Position numbers and translations under genes: made by a program | In this document: piece by piece, positions 17,434 through 25,790 of the stretch | Layout: every line of letters begins with the position of its first letter | Position numbering within the stretch: the stretch's first letter is position 1 | Source of the DNA: a virus | Length of the DNA: 64,000 bases | IMG/VR virus record: IMGVR_UViG_3300007639_000002 | Span: 1-64,000 of that record | Direction: 5' to 3' (one strand) | The notes under the pieces: generated by a model | Seen by the model: only the letters and a program-made list of their open reading frames with translations | Told to the model about the DNA's origin: nothing | The model's database searches: none

Positions 17434-18477
17434 TTACATCCCATGCCCAAGATCAAAATGAGCACGACGAATGGCAACAGGGACATCAGCCGCTGCACCT
17501 GCTCTATGTTCACGGACAAATCCAAACCTATTGGAATGGGGATTTAATGCATAAGCGCCAGTCCCAAAATTGCCTTGTAGTTTTTCAGTAAGGGCACCAA
17601 TGTGCCCTCTTTCAGGATCTGCCCAACGAGCATCGTCACGATCCATATTAAATGTAGGGGCAGTTATTGTTCTACCTGCTTTATCCTCAATAACCATAAA
17701 TGGATGAGGTTCTTCTTTTCTTGTTTTTATTACTGGAACTGCAACGTTTCTGCCACTTTCCAAAACTTGTTGAATACGTGGAGCAGTAGTAAGTTCACTT
17801 ACGCTTCCTGTAATATGAACACCTTTATAAGGAATTGTTTCTTCTTTATCTACAGCATCCCGCATAGTTTCTTTAGAATATTCAGAAGTTGTAGCCCCCG
17901 TAAGATGCTTCAACTCCTTTGGAATCATAATTCCACTTGGGTGCTTTTCAAAATCACCAATAATAGTTGGGGCAGTAGGTAATTTATGCCAAGGAATATC
18001 ACTTAGAGTGTTGCGGCGAAATACTGGGTGTAAACCATTCTGCCAAGCATCTTCAGCATGTGCTCGTTGGGAATCTCGTAAGTGCGCCAAAAACAAGTCT
18101 GGATGCAAATGGGCAAACTTGGTGCGAATTACCTGTGCTCTTTGTGCTGCATCTTGAGAAAAATGACCAGAATCACTGAGGCAATTTTCTCTACATCCCG
18201 GAGTAGAGCAAGACCCACAAGTGTCTGTAACTCCTGATGTAGCCGCTGGCGCTAAAGCCAGTGTTGCTTGTAGTGATAAACGTGCCATTGGGTTAGTAGA
18301 TGTTTCATTTTTCTTTGTTTTAGTATTAGATTTTTGACCAGTTAGCAACTGTAAATTTGGACTAGCACCCTCTGATTGGGCAAACTTCTTAAAAGCAGCA
18401 CCACCTCGTGCTGGTGGGATGGCTCCTAAGTCAGTATCAGATACTTCCTGAAGCGTTTTAAAAAGTGGTTTTACCAT
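17434..18477 (-). CDS. GP88-family-like phage protein
   Basis: A 347-residue protein. Residues about 83-100 carry a cysteine cluster (TCGSCSTPGCRENCL). LFLAHLRDSQRA near 130 and PVFRRNTLSDIPWHKL near 152-167 follow, then a YSKETMRDAV and VHITGSVSEL region and a C-terminal WADPERGHIGAL. This ordered set matches the GP88-type proteins common in actinobacteriophages, whose function is not established. The Cys cluster may bind zinc or an iron-sulfur cluster. It has no membrane segment. Confidence 0.6.
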   Translation of the reverse strand: MVKPLFKTLQEVSDTDLGAIPPARGGAAFKKFAQSEGASPNLQLLTGQKSNTKTKKNETSTNPMARLSLQATLALAPAATSGVTDTCGSCSTPGCRENCLSDSGHFSQDAAQRAQVIRTKFAHLHPDLFLAHLRDSQRAHAEDAWQNGLHPVFRRNTLSDIPWHKLPTAPTIIGDFEKHPSGIMIPKELKHLTGATTSEYSKETMRDAVDKEETIPYKGVHITGSVSELTTAPRIQQVLESGRNVAVPVIKTRKEEPHPFMVIEDKAGRTITAPTFNMDRDDARWADPERGHIGALTEKLQGNFGTGAYALNPHSNRFGFVREHRAGAAADVPVAIRRAHFDLGHGM

Positions 18478-18479
18478 AT

Positions 18480-18974
18480 TTAGTCTACCTTTATCGGGTT
18501 GTTACGGCGAGTTTCTGTGTTTCCCCTGTTTTCCGATTTGTAGGCACGGCGACCAGCGTTCTTGTATTCCTTTTTAGTGGCGTTCTCTTCTTGTGGAGTA
18601 ACGACTTCATCGGCAGAGGATTCTTTAAACTGTTGCGGAGCAAAGTTTTGCATAGGGTCAACCGGTGCAGGCCCTACCGCTTCCATGTTCTTTTCAACCC
18701 TTACAACGCCAGTAGAACCCCTGTGCTGGGCGCTGTAATCAGAACCATAGGCTATAGGGCGTGGCAAGGCAGGCTTTGATGCGTGTATACCATTACGGAA
18801 ATGGATGCTTCTAGAAGCGTTGTATTTATTAAATACAAATCCAGAACCGGCGTACACAGGGGATATGGGCATGCCAGATCCTGTAAAGGTGAGTTGGGGG
18901 GTATACCCCTGCCCAACTACTACCTCGTTTTGCCCTGCGTCAGCGGTCTGGGATATTTCCCCAGCCGCTTCCAC
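18480..18974 (-). CDS. Unknown protein, 164 residues
   Basis: A polar protein with an Asn/Gly-rich middle and a basic, Lys/Arg/Asn-rich C-terminus (KKEYKNAGRRAYKSENRG). It has no membrane segment or catalytic motif that I recognise. It lies 2 bp from both neighbours in the terminase-to-portal operon, so it may be a virion-assembly or internal virion protein. Confidence 0.5.
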   Translation of the reverse strand: MEAAGEISQTADAGQNEVVVGQGYTPQLTFTGSGMPISPVYAGSGFVFNKYNASRSIHFRNGIHASKPALPRPIAYGSDYSAQHRGSTGVVRVEKNMEAVGPAPVDPMQNFAPQQFKESSADEVVTPQEENATKKEYKNAGRRAYKSENRGNTETRRNNPIKVD

Positions 18975-18976
18975 GA

Positions 18977-19390
18977 CTAATCGCTTACGACAGTTGGGTT
19001 TGGACGGTTCATTTTACCGCCCGTGTTGTATTCATACTCAAAAGATGGCATTCCATCGCCAGCCATTGCGCCCTGAACAAAGTCAGACAACACTGTAGGT
19101 GCTTCAATCCAAGATGCAGAACCTACGTGAGCACGCTCACGCATTGTGTCCATTGCATGCTTGTAGAACATCTCAGGGTTATTATGGTTGTCACGTCCGG
19201 GTGCAGACGTTGTGTCCATATATGCGCCTTGAGCAAAGTCATTAGGTACATCGGTGTCTGTGGCTACGCCTTCTTCAAAACGAAGTGGTCCCTTGTTACC
19301 GGGAATGCTAGGTGCAAAACTACGTTCAAATACGGGTGTGCCTTTTTCAGGGAACATCGGTGCTGGTGCTACGTTCACTAAATCCTCCAA
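18977..19390 (-). CDS. Unknown protein, 137 residues
   Basis: An acidic, Pro/Asn-rich protein of low predicted order with NPEMFYKHAMDTMRERAHVG as its one clear helix (near residue 70-90). It is tightly spaced with the next gene and follows the terminase gene by 47 bp. No family was recognised; a packaging or assembly role is possible from position only. Confidence 0.5.
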   Translation of the reverse strand: MEDLVNVAPAPMFPEKGTPVFERSFAPSIPGNKGPLRFEEGVATDTDVPNDFAQGAYMDTTSAPGRDNHNNPEMFYKHAMDTMRERAHVGSASWIEAPTVLSDFVQGAMAGDGMPSFEYEYNTGGKMNRPNPTVVSD

Positions 19391-19437
19391 ATAGGGGTGT
19401 GGTTACTTACTATTACTTTACACTATTTTGATAGTGC

Positions 19438-21000
19438 TTACCTAAAAAACGGGTTATCAGCCACCATGATCTGGGGCATCGTGTCCTGAACCGTCATATG
19501 GCAGGCAATAGCAAGACTGTCGGGGTAGTCGTCAAAGGCTCCCTTTTCGTCAGGAGCAGCGGCGAGCATGTACGGGCCACGGTAAACCTTTTCAAGATCA
19601 GACATTTGTTGGTTAAAACGCTTCCACATACGGTTACGTCGTGCCTTAGAGTGTCCCGGAATAATCAACTGATCACGCTGAATCAGTTCAGTTAAGTGAA
19701 CCCACCGCTCATGCTGTGCCTTGGAGTCAGAGGATACCGAAAGTACTTCAATGTCTGGTAGCAATACCTGTAGACGTTCGGCTACCGCACCACCAACACC
19801 CTGTGCGTCTACACCCATGCGTAGAACGTCATAGTTTCTGATGAAGTCAATAATCTGAAAGTATTGGCTTTCCCAGTCCTCGTTGTTAATTTCCATCCAG
19901 TTAAGAATACGGTGCTCGTAGAAGCCAAATGGGTCTGGGTGGTCCCAGTCAACCCATACGGCGGTTACTACCGTGGAGTCATTGGCACGGGCTACGTCCA
20001 CTCCGATAACAACAGGGGTACGCCACCACTGCTTGACCAGCCCCATAGACGGGTCATACATACGCTCCATGCGTTCTTCGGTGACAAACATACCCTTTTC
20101 CAGTACCCACTTGTTGCAGTAGGACATTTGGAATTCGTCAGAGTCTTCCCCAATGCGTAGTTTTTCTTTAGAAATAAACTTGGCATAGTTGTTGTTGTAC
20201 TTAGCGGCAGTGCGCCAGTCATATTCAAAGTGGGCTTGGCGTACCCTACGGCTGTTGATGGTACGTCGTTTGTTGTACTGAATCATTTTGTAGAAGTAGC
20301 ATTTGTTTCTACTAGCCGTACCAGTCAAACAAATAGAACCGTTGTTAAACGCCAACATTGGTTTGATTGACTTGGTAATCATAAACTCGTCGGCTTCTTG
20401 AGCCTCGTCAATAAGAACAAAGTGATAGGTCTTAGATTCAATCTTTGCTTTAGGGTTACAAGTCTGCATACGACAGATAGAGCCTGAGTGCTTGAGGGTA
20501 ATGATGCGACCACGACCACGTGTACCACCGGATGTGGCTTTGTCGTCAATCTCTGGGTCAAGCAGGAAGTCCATTGCATGATCGCTAGTTAACTTACTTA
20601 CAATACGCCCAAACACCGTTTCAGCCTGCTCTTCAACAGGTGCAAACACCCCTACCCAAAAGCCTTTGTCAAACTTACTAAGCCACGTTGGGTATATAGG
20701 TGCCAACTTTGGAAGGATGACCATCATTGAAGCGCATACATTAGAGAGCACTTCAGACTTACCCGACTGACGGGTAGCCACTACAGTTATTTCTTCACCG
20801 TCACCCAAGATGATTGATTCAATAAGACGGTACGCAATAGGTACTTGGTATGGAAAGAGTGTGATATTACAAAACTCTTCCATAAAGATAATCAATCGTT
20901 TTACGAGATTATCAATAAACTCAGCAGAGGTTTCGTCTAACTCTTCTGCTAAATCCGCTTCCGCCTCAGCGTTTTCTATTTGTTCTTCTTCTGTGAGCAC
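19438..21000 (-). CDS. terL: Terminase large subunit
   Basis: A 520-residue protein using a GTG start at 21000. The ATPase domain shows ITVVATRQSGKSEV (Walker A, near residue 72-85), FVLIDEAQEAD (Walker B, near 190-200) and LTGTASRNK (motif III, near 225). The nuclease domain begins VIGVDVARANDSTVV near 325, with further acidic residues at MGVDAQGVGG near 398 and DDYPDSLAIACH near 490. Together these complete an RNase H-like site. It cuts concatemeric DNA and pumps it into the prohead. It follows a GC-rich double-hairpin intergenic region. Confidence 0.93.
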   Translation of the reverse strand: MLTEEEQIENAEAEADLAEELDETSAEFIDNLVKRLIIFMEEFCNITLFPYQVPIAYRLIESIILGDGEEITVVATRQSGKSEVLSNVCASMMVILPKLAPIYPTWLSKFDKGFWVGVFAPVEEQAETVFGRIVSKLTSDHAMDFLLDPEIDDKATSGGTRGRGRIITLKHSGSICRMQTCNPKAKIESKTYHFVLIDEAQEADEFMITKSIKPMLAFNNGSICLTGTASRNKCYFYKMIQYNKRRTINSRRVRQAHFEYDWRTAAKYNNNYAKFISKEKLRIGEDSDEFQMSYCNKWVLEKGMFVTEERMERMYDPSMGLVKQWWRTPVVIGVDVARANDSTVVTAVWVDWDHPDPFGFYEHRILNWMEINNEDWESQYFQIIDFIRNYDVLRMGVDAQGVGGAVAERLQVLLPDIEVLSVSSDSKAQHERWVHLTELIQRDQLIIPGHSKARRNRMWKRFNQQMSDLEKVYRGPYMLAAAPDEKGAFDDYPDSLAIACHMTVQDTMPQIMVADNPFFR

Positions 21001-21026
21001 GTACTAAGCATACTCCAATAGTAAGT

Positions 21027-21100
21027 GTGAGCACCCGGGAAGGAAAGGGGGACAACCCGGGTGCTCACGGGGCTGCTGGAAAAGAAGGGAAAACCAGCAG
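21027..21100. repeat. Two tandem perfect hairpins upstream of terL
   Basis: Positions 21027-21039 and 21056-21068 are a perfect 13-bp inverted repeat (GTGAGCACCCGGG and complement) with a 16-nt loop. Positions 21073-21079 and 21094-21100 form a second 7-bp inverted repeat (CTGCTGG) with a 14-nt loop. Loops are purine-rich on plus and pyrimidine-rich on minus. No U-run follows in either direction, so a simple intrinsic terminator is unlikely. It may be a packaging-site element, an mRNA processing site or a translational control element for terL. Confidence 0.7.
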
Positions 21101-21114
21101 ACGACTAAGTATAT

Positions 21115-21333
21115 CTAGTGGATGTCTCGCTGTGCAAGTTCATCCCAAACTGAATTAAGAACAGTCAGCGCTTCTGACACTTCTTCTTTAGGACCATCTT
21201 TAAACCGCCACTTATCAAATGACGCTGCAAAGTTCATGATGGTGGAATCCATCCAAGGGGTAAGCGCTGACGTTTCCATTTTTGCAATACGGTTATCCGC
21301 TTTTGCTTTTAACTCTTTGTTAAAAAACCTCAT
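21115..21333 (-). CDS. Unknown small helical protein
   Basis: A 72-residue, mostly helical protein (KELKAKADNRIAKMETS, then EVSEALTVLNSVWDELAQ). Its start overlaps the stop of the membrane-protein gene upstream by one base, and it ends just before the double hairpin. The function is unknown; small helical proteins directly before terL are sometimes small terminase subunits, but no DNA-binding motif is clear here. Confidence 0.5.
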   Translation of the reverse strand: MRFFNKELKAKADNRIAKMETSALTPWMDSTIMNFAASFDKWRFKDGPKEEVSEALTVLNSVWDELAQRDIH

Positions 21334-21797
21334 TACCAGTTTCCAATTTCACTAGGGGTGTCATCAGTAAACCTACCCTGAATAGCGGCGAGTACGCCAG
21401 TCTCATCAGTCAACTGTTGCCTCTTACAAAAGCCAATTTGAAGGGTGTATTTGAAAGCCCGCACTTGGATACCTTTACCGTGCCTCCAAGGTGGGTTTAT
21501 TTCTTTCATAAACCCTGTAGCAATTAAAGGGGTATTAGCAGGAACGTAGTCTCGTACTATTAAATAAACTCTGCCTACAGCCTGCACGGTGTTTAATGTG
21601 TTTTTAAAAAGAAAATAAGAAAAAAACAAAACAAAATACGTAAAGTACAAACCTTTAAAGCCGTGTACAACGGTCAAGATTAAGGTGGTTAATACAGTTA
21701 AAACAAAACCAACTAAAGGTGTGTACGCTTTACTCAGGGAAAGCGTCTGCTCCACCCAGTTTCGTGTAGTTATACCTATCCAATGACTTATGAACAT
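21333..21797 (-). CDS. Membrane protein, unknown; start uncertain
   Basis: The C-terminal 150 residues are certain. They contain two adjacent membrane helices (TPLVGFVLTVLTTLILTVVHG and LYFTYFVLFFSYFLF) and a soluble tail with KYTLQIGFCKRQQLTDETG. The frame is open further upstream to 21917, but that would overlap the KTSC gene by 188 bp. The ATG at 21797 (after GGGAG) or the GTG near 21757 is more likely. It could be a lysis-module membrane protein given the neighbouring endolysin. Confidence 0.5.
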   Translation of the reverse strand: MFISHWIGITTRNWVEQTLSLSKAYTPLVGFVLTVLTTLILTVVHGFKGLYFTYFVLFFSYFLFKNTLNTVQAVGRVYLIVRDYVPANTPLIATGFMKEINPPWRHGKGIQVRAFKYTLQIGFCKRQQLTDETGVLAAIQGRFTDDTPSEIGNW

Positions 21798-22212
21798 ACG
21801 CTCCCTTTGAATTGCTTCTTGAGAAGTCGTGGTATATAGCGAGTGGGACGTTTTCATATTTGTAGACATCTGGTCCTTTTGGTCTTCCATTTTTTCTAGT
21901 TCCCTCAAATAGTACATAAACAGTACCCAAGTTATTTGAGGTAGGGATTAAAGTATTAATTCCACCTTTAGGAATAAATTTATGTTTAGTAAGGCGGGTG
22001 CTGAACTGAGGTCCTTTTCCATAGTTCTCAGGTACTTCTACTAAAGAATTTACGTCTTCTGTGTTTGTTTGGTAGAGGTCGGCAATTGTCTTAGTACGGC
22101 TGATAACTTTTTGAGTTACCTCATCCGGAATAGCCCAAGGGAAAGCAGCACCTTCATTGTAGTCTACGTTACCTTTACCCCTGTTGGGACCAAGCCCACC
22201 TTTTCTAGCCAT
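21730..22212 (-). CDS. KTSC-domain protein
   Basis: A 160-residue protein. The C-terminal region (residues about 95-155) has VYVLFEGT, VYKYENVPLAIYHDF and SKGAYVHKSLDRYNYTKL, which match the KTSC domain (small strand-rich domain with Y-x-Y-x-x-VP and S-x-G-x-Y-x-x motifs). KTSC domains are found in phage and lysyl-tRNA synthetase-linked proteins and their role is not settled. The start overlaps the stop of the 43-residue gene upstream. Confidence 0.65.
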   Translation of the reverse strand: MARKGGLGPNRGKGNVDYNEGAAFPWAIPDEVTQKVISRTKTIADLYQTNTEDVNSLVEVPENYGKGPQFSTRLTKHKFIPKGGINTLIPTSNNLGTVYVLFEGTRKNGRPKGPDVYKYENVPLAIYHDFSRSNSKGAYVHKSLDRYNYTKLGGADAFPE

Positions 22213-22336
22213 TACCTACCTGTTGGGATTGCTGTGAGTTAAGTGCTTTTAAAACTGCCAACTCTACATTGAGTCGTGCAATTTCATTAGTAAGGTGCTG
22301 AATGACCTGTTGTAGGTCTACTTGCTGGTCTTCCAT
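22205..22336 (-). CDS. Small coiled-coil protein, 43 residues
   Basis: The ATG at 22336 opens MEDQQVDLQQVIQHLTNEIA and continues RLNVELAVLKAL, a near-perfect amphipathic helix with leucine heptads. The TAG at 22205 overlaps the ATG of the KTSC gene by 8 bp, a coupling typical of this operon. It follows the endolysin gene by 10 bp. It is probably an oligomerising accessory protein; function unknown. Confidence 0.55.
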   Translation of the reverse strand: MEDQQVDLQQVIQHLTNEIARLNVELAVLKALNSQQSQQVGNG

Positions 22337-22346
22337 TTGATGTCCT

Positions 22347-22904
22347 TTAGGCTGGTTTTAATGCTGGTGGCACTTTATCAGCAATGGCGTACTGCCAGTG
22401 CCATGCTTCAAACTCTGCTGACGTAGGGTCAGAGCCTTGAAGGTAGAAGCCGTATTTAGGACCATTGGTGCACATCCACTTAAGCATCTTAGGGTGTGCC
22501 GAAAGGCTTTCAATCTTGCCCTTGATCTCTACACCAAGGTCAATAGCAAGACCCCATCCGTGATTTGACTTGCCGGGAGTTGAGCAGGGGGCCATGCCGG
22601 GCTTGAGGTACCAAGTAGCACCTTCATAGGTACGGGTTACTTGTGGCTTGCGACCTTTGTCTTCTTTGGAGTAACGCTCAAGAAACAATTTTAATGCTGG
22701 CTCAAGTGGGCGGTAGTCACCAATGTTCTTAAGTTCAATACCAGCGGCTAAAGCAGCGTCGTACATGGCATTGAAAGACTTAGCGGCGGTAATCCACATT
22801 TGACCACCACATTTTACTTTTGCAAGTAAAGCGGCATCCATTTTACCGTTAGGCACTTTTGCAAGTGAGGGGGGCATGACCAGTTTGATGTAAGGATATT
22901 CCAT
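22347..22904 (-). CDS. Endolysin, M15 D,D-peptidase (VanY-like)
   Basis: A 185-residue protein. The domain spans about residues 40-175 and shows GDYRPLEPALKLFLERY near 62, the zinc motif SNHGWGLAIDLG near 114 (His and Asp ligands) and EAWHWQY near 165 (catalytic Glu and His ligand). It would cleave peptide bonds in peptidoglycan at lysis. It has no signal sequence, so a holin is needed. The start is preceded by TAAACT and 6 nt (GGGTGC), so the transcript may be leaderless. A second M15 domain occurs in the tape-measure protein. Confidence 0.85.
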   Translation of the reverse strand: MEYPYIKLVMPPSLAKVPNGKMDAALLAKVKCGGQMWITAAKSFNAMYDAALAAGIELKNIGDYRPLEPALKLFLERYSKEDKGRKPQVTRTYEGATWYLKPGMAPCSTPGKSNHGWGLAIDLGVEIKGKIESLSAHPKMLKWMCTNGPKYGFYLQGSDPTSAEFEAWHWQYAIADKVPPALKPA

Positions 22905-22913
22905 GCACCCAGT

Positions 22914-23972
22914 TTAGCGCAGTTCGTACCAGCCAGCGCCCCACAAAGACAACAACCGATTGAAGTATTTGTCATACATCATGGCAACCGTATCTAAACC
23001 GTATCGTTCCTTGGCGTACTTACTAATGGCTTTACGGTCAAGGGTTTTGACGTTCTCAGCGGCATCCACAAACTCTTGCAGAGAATGGCACCTAAAACCC
23101 GTTACGCCGTCAATGACCGTTTCCGTGAATGCACCCCAGTCGGTAGATATAACTGGGGAGCCACATGCCATAGCCTCAATAGCAACAGTGCCAAAAGGCT
23201 CAACATAAAGAGTTGGGGTAAATGTGGCGATAGCACCACCCATTAACTTGGCCCGCTCCTCTGTACCCACCACACCGACGTATTCACCGTATTCTGGGGG
23301 AATGCCCTGCCCAGCGATGATTAGGCGCTTACCGAGCAATTTACATACGTCTACGGCAATCTGGTACCCCTTACGGTCAATCAGACGACCAATGTACAAA
23401 TAGTAGTCATCAGATGTTTCCTGTAGCGGGAAGTCTTTAACGTCAATGTAACTTGGGATTACGGTGTCAAAGAACTTGCCGTCAAGGGCGTGGGGGTCAG
23501 TTACCTTAGATCCATAGCAGGAGTGCATCCACGCATAAGACTCAAACACTTTGTAGTCTGCAAATGAACCACCATACCCAATACCAAACTCTACGCTGAG
23601 CGCTTGAGGGAATGCGTCTGCAATAGGTTTAGAAGCATAACCTGTAATTAGGCAAATAAAGTCTTGTTGTTCAAGGCGTTTGCCAATCTCCCTAATCGCA
23701 TTACCATTAAATGTCTGCCAGTGAGGAAGATTCCAGTCAAAAGAAGCCGCTGAGTAATGGTTACTACCAACTGCCTCTAAACGCTGTTCTTCAGTAATGC
23801 ACGTAATCCATTCGTCACATGGCGCTTCATTGGATGAGCCTGCGTACAAGTACACAGTGTGCCCAAGGCTCTTCATCATGATGCAGAACTTACGGACTTT
23901 CTCTGTGTAGGCACAGGCCGTGAATTCTTCTGTTGTATTTGTGTGGGGAAGGCTAACTACGTGAAAACGCAC
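22914..23972 (-). CDS. Glycosyltransferase family 4-like (GT-B fold)
   Basis: A 352-residue protein. The N-terminal half is a Rossmann-like acceptor domain. The C-terminal half has DDYYLYIGRLIDRKGYQIAVDVC near residue 190-212, LIIAGQG near 222, the ERAKLMGGAIATFTPTLYVEPFG segment near 245-268, and AIEAMACGSPVISTDWG with the Glu-x7-Glu nucleotide-sugar motif. It would transfer a sugar from a nucleotide donor, perhaps modifying virion proteins or host surface glycans. A related enzyme lies at 59378-60454. Confidence 0.85.
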   Translation of the reverse strand: MRFHVVSLPHTNTTEEFTACAYTEKVRKFCIMMKSLGHTVYLYAGSSNEAPCDEWITCITEEQRLEAVGSNHYSAASFDWNLPHWQTFNGNAIREIGKRLEQQDFICLITGYASKPIADAFPQALSVEFGIGYGGSFADYKVFESYAWMHSCYGSKVTDPHALDGKFFDTVIPSYIDVKDFPLQETSDDYYLYIGRLIDRKGYQIAVDVCKLLGKRLIIAGQGIPPEYGEYVGVVGTEERAKLMGGAIATFTPTLYVEPFGTVAIEAMACGSPVISTDWGAFTETVIDGVTGFRCHSLQEFVDAAENVKTLDRKAISKYAKERYGLDTVAMMYDKYFNRLLSLWGAGWYELR

Positions 23973-24317
23973 TTAGAACCACCAGAAGTGTTTAAGGATT
24001 GAAAGTGATGCAAGTACAACCCAAGCGCAGTTAAACAAAATGATTGTTGGAAGTGTTTTACGGGTTGAAGTCCAAATAAGAGCAACGCTTGAGATAATGG
24101 CAAAGATGTAGAGCCACCAGAATTGTTTGCCAAGAAGTAGACCGGGAAAGATAATTGCAATCTTGGTAGCAAATCCCCACGCCTCTACTGTGTTTACCTT
24201 GTTCCAGTACTTCTTGGAACTCATGGTCTTGACAGCGTTAAATACCTTGTTGTCCATTTTTGGTTTCTTAATAAACGGTTTGTAAGTTTCCCCAAGTAAG
24301 GGGGATAAGTCTTCCAT
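23973..24317 (-). CDS. Membrane protein, three segments, unknown
   Basis: A 114-residue protein with hydrophobic stretches near 45-60 (GFATKIAIIFPGLLLG), 64-82 (FWWLYIFAIISSVALIW) and 90-112 (IILFNCAWVVLASLSILKHFWW). The N-terminal third is soluble and Lys-rich. It lies between a glycosyltransferase and an unknown gene, so it might aid membrane-linked sugar transfer or lysis. No family was recognised. Confidence 0.5.
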   Translation of the reverse strand: MEDLSPLLGETYKPFIKKPKMDNKVFNAVKTMSSKKYWNKVNTVEAWGFATKIAIIFPGLLLGKQFWWLYIFAIISSVALIWTSTRKTLPTIILFNCAWVVLASLSILKHFWWF

Positions 24318-24991
24318 TAAAAGCGTTCCTCAAGTTTTTTAAGTGGGTACTGGTCCATCTTTGCAGAGAACCATTCCTTCATAGCATTTGAAATGTTTGG
24401 AAACTCGGTAGGGCGTGTTCTAGCATTTAGGTCACCCTTGAGATATCTAAACACATGCATGTCTGGCATGTTCTCTATTTCTTGATACAACTCTGACGGC
24501 ATCTCCATGACTTCAAAGAAGCGTTTGGAGTGGGTTGCAATTGCTTGGGTATTGTTCCAAGGCTCTTCGGTAACTTTTGACCATTCATATGTCAAGCGGA
24601 GCCACTCTCCAAGGCTCTTTGCCAACCATGTCTGTGTCTCCATAGGTGGATTATGCGTTTCCATCTCTGGTGCAGGTGTACCTAAGTTGCCAAACACCCC
24701 GTCCTCTTTGTACAACTCAAAGTACATTACAAAGAAATCAGGAGCAGCGTCTATTAATTCTTTGTTATTGCCTACGTTTGGTAGGGCAAACCATGTTGCA
24801 CCAAAGTGTGTCTTTGTTTCTGGGTTCCATGCAAACCCTACTGGCGCATAGTTCAAGTTGTCACAACGACCAGCCTGAGCAGCAAACTTGCTTTCGTCTA
24901 CAAAAACAGCCCGTGCAAGAGCAAACAATCCATGATTGTTGACATCAAAAGGTTTAAAAACTTTAGTCTCTTTAAAAGAATCGCTTACCAT
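24317..24991 (-). CDS. Unknown protein, 224 residues
   Basis: A soluble, Glu/Phe/Trp-rich protein with EELYKEDG-type helices and WLAKSLGEWLRLTYEW near residue 125-140. It overlaps the stop of the halogenase-neighbour gene by 20 bp and so belongs to the same transcript. No catalytic motif was recognised. Confidence 0.5.
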   Translation of the reverse strand: MVSDSFKETKVFKPFDVNNHGLFALARAVFVDESKFAAQAGRCDNLNYAPVGFAWNPETKTHFGATWFALPNVGNNKELIDAAPDFFVMYFELYKEDGVFGNLGTPAPEMETHNPPMETQTWLAKSLGEWLRLTYEWSKVTEEPWNNTQAIATHSKRFFEVMEMPSELYQEIENMPDMHVFRYLKGDLNARTRPTEFPNISNAMKEWFSAKMDQYPLKKLEERF

Positions 24992-25790
24992 TTTTTAATT
25001 TACTCCAAAAACTAGACTGTTCTTCCTCTTCAATTCTATCGTCAACAACTTTTACGTATCGCCTGTATGGGGCGGCAGTACCAATCGCAGGGATTGGTTG
25101 CAGCGGAGAATCCCCAAAACCTCTTCCAGATGAGAGTAAGTAATCATCCGTTGTACCCGTCACTATCTTTTCAAAATCTTTATTCCTTTTTATAGGAATA
25201 AGGTGAGCAATTGGCGTGCCGTACTTAATGTTAAAAGAGTTACCAGTAGTAATATTCAACACTACATTCATTGTGTGGTACACATCAGTATGCACAATGC
25301 TTGGGACTATCGTGTAGTTGGGATTTGGGTCAAATAGTGGAGGAAGTATCAAAGTAGACCATCCCGGAGCGGTACGCACCATGAACGGGTTTACTAATTT
25401 TGGGTAACCTGCGTCTTCTATTTCCCGAACGCTGGTCATAGGGCATTTACCAGTGGACTCAAAAGTAAATGGTTCATTTGAAAAGAAATTGCCAAAGGGC
25501 AGGTTTTCCATTTCAACACTCCACTTCAACTCTATATTTGGGTTGGGTGTGAAGTAAGCGTTTGACCAGAAGGGAAGCGTTGCCCCAAGAGACAAGTAGT
25601 CTAATGTCCCAGCACATCTGCGAATAGACCCTTGTTGTTTTGATGAGTTTTTAAACCAGTCCGGCAACGTCTTATGGGTATTTATGTAAGGGGATGCCTC
25701 TAGTAAACGCTCATCCCTTGGCATGATGAGTAGTTCACCTTCTTTTGGTTGATAAACATTTTTGTATAATCTGTGTTTTTTCTTAGTCAT
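24972..25790 (-). CDS. DUF6065-like companion of the halogenase
   Basis: A 272-residue protein with LPDWFKNSSKQQ near residue 42, TFESTGKCPMTSVREIEDAGY near 105-125, and RTAPGWSTLILPPLFDPN near 137-155. It then has SIVHTDVYHTMNVVLNI and KYGTPIAHLIPIKR near 195-210. The P-x-GWS, hydrophobic-VHTD and G-TPIA-x-L-x-P pattern is what I associate with DUF6065 proteins, which are often encoded beside flavin-dependent halogenases in marine and freshwater phages. Its biochemical function is unknown. It overlaps the halogenase stop by 8 bp. Confidence 0.5.
   Translation of the reverse strand: MTKKKHRLYKNVYQPKEGELLIMPRDERLLEASPYINTHKTLPDWFKNSSKQQGSIRRCAGTLDYLSLGATLPFWSNAYFTPNPNIELKWSVEMENLPFGNFFSNEPFTFESTGKCPMTSVREIEDAGYPKLVNPFMVRTAPGWSTLILPPLFDPNPNYTIVPSIVHTDVYHTMNVVLNITTGNSFNIKYGTPIAHLIPIKRNKDFEKIVTGTTDDYLLSSGRGFGDSPLQPIPAIGTAAPYRRYVKVVDDRIEEEEQSSFWSKLKNGKRFF

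Noticed and set aside
21730-21917. Long upstream start of the membrane protein at 21917
   Set aside because: It would overlap the KTSC gene by 188 bp, and the added residues are polar and frame-shadow-like.
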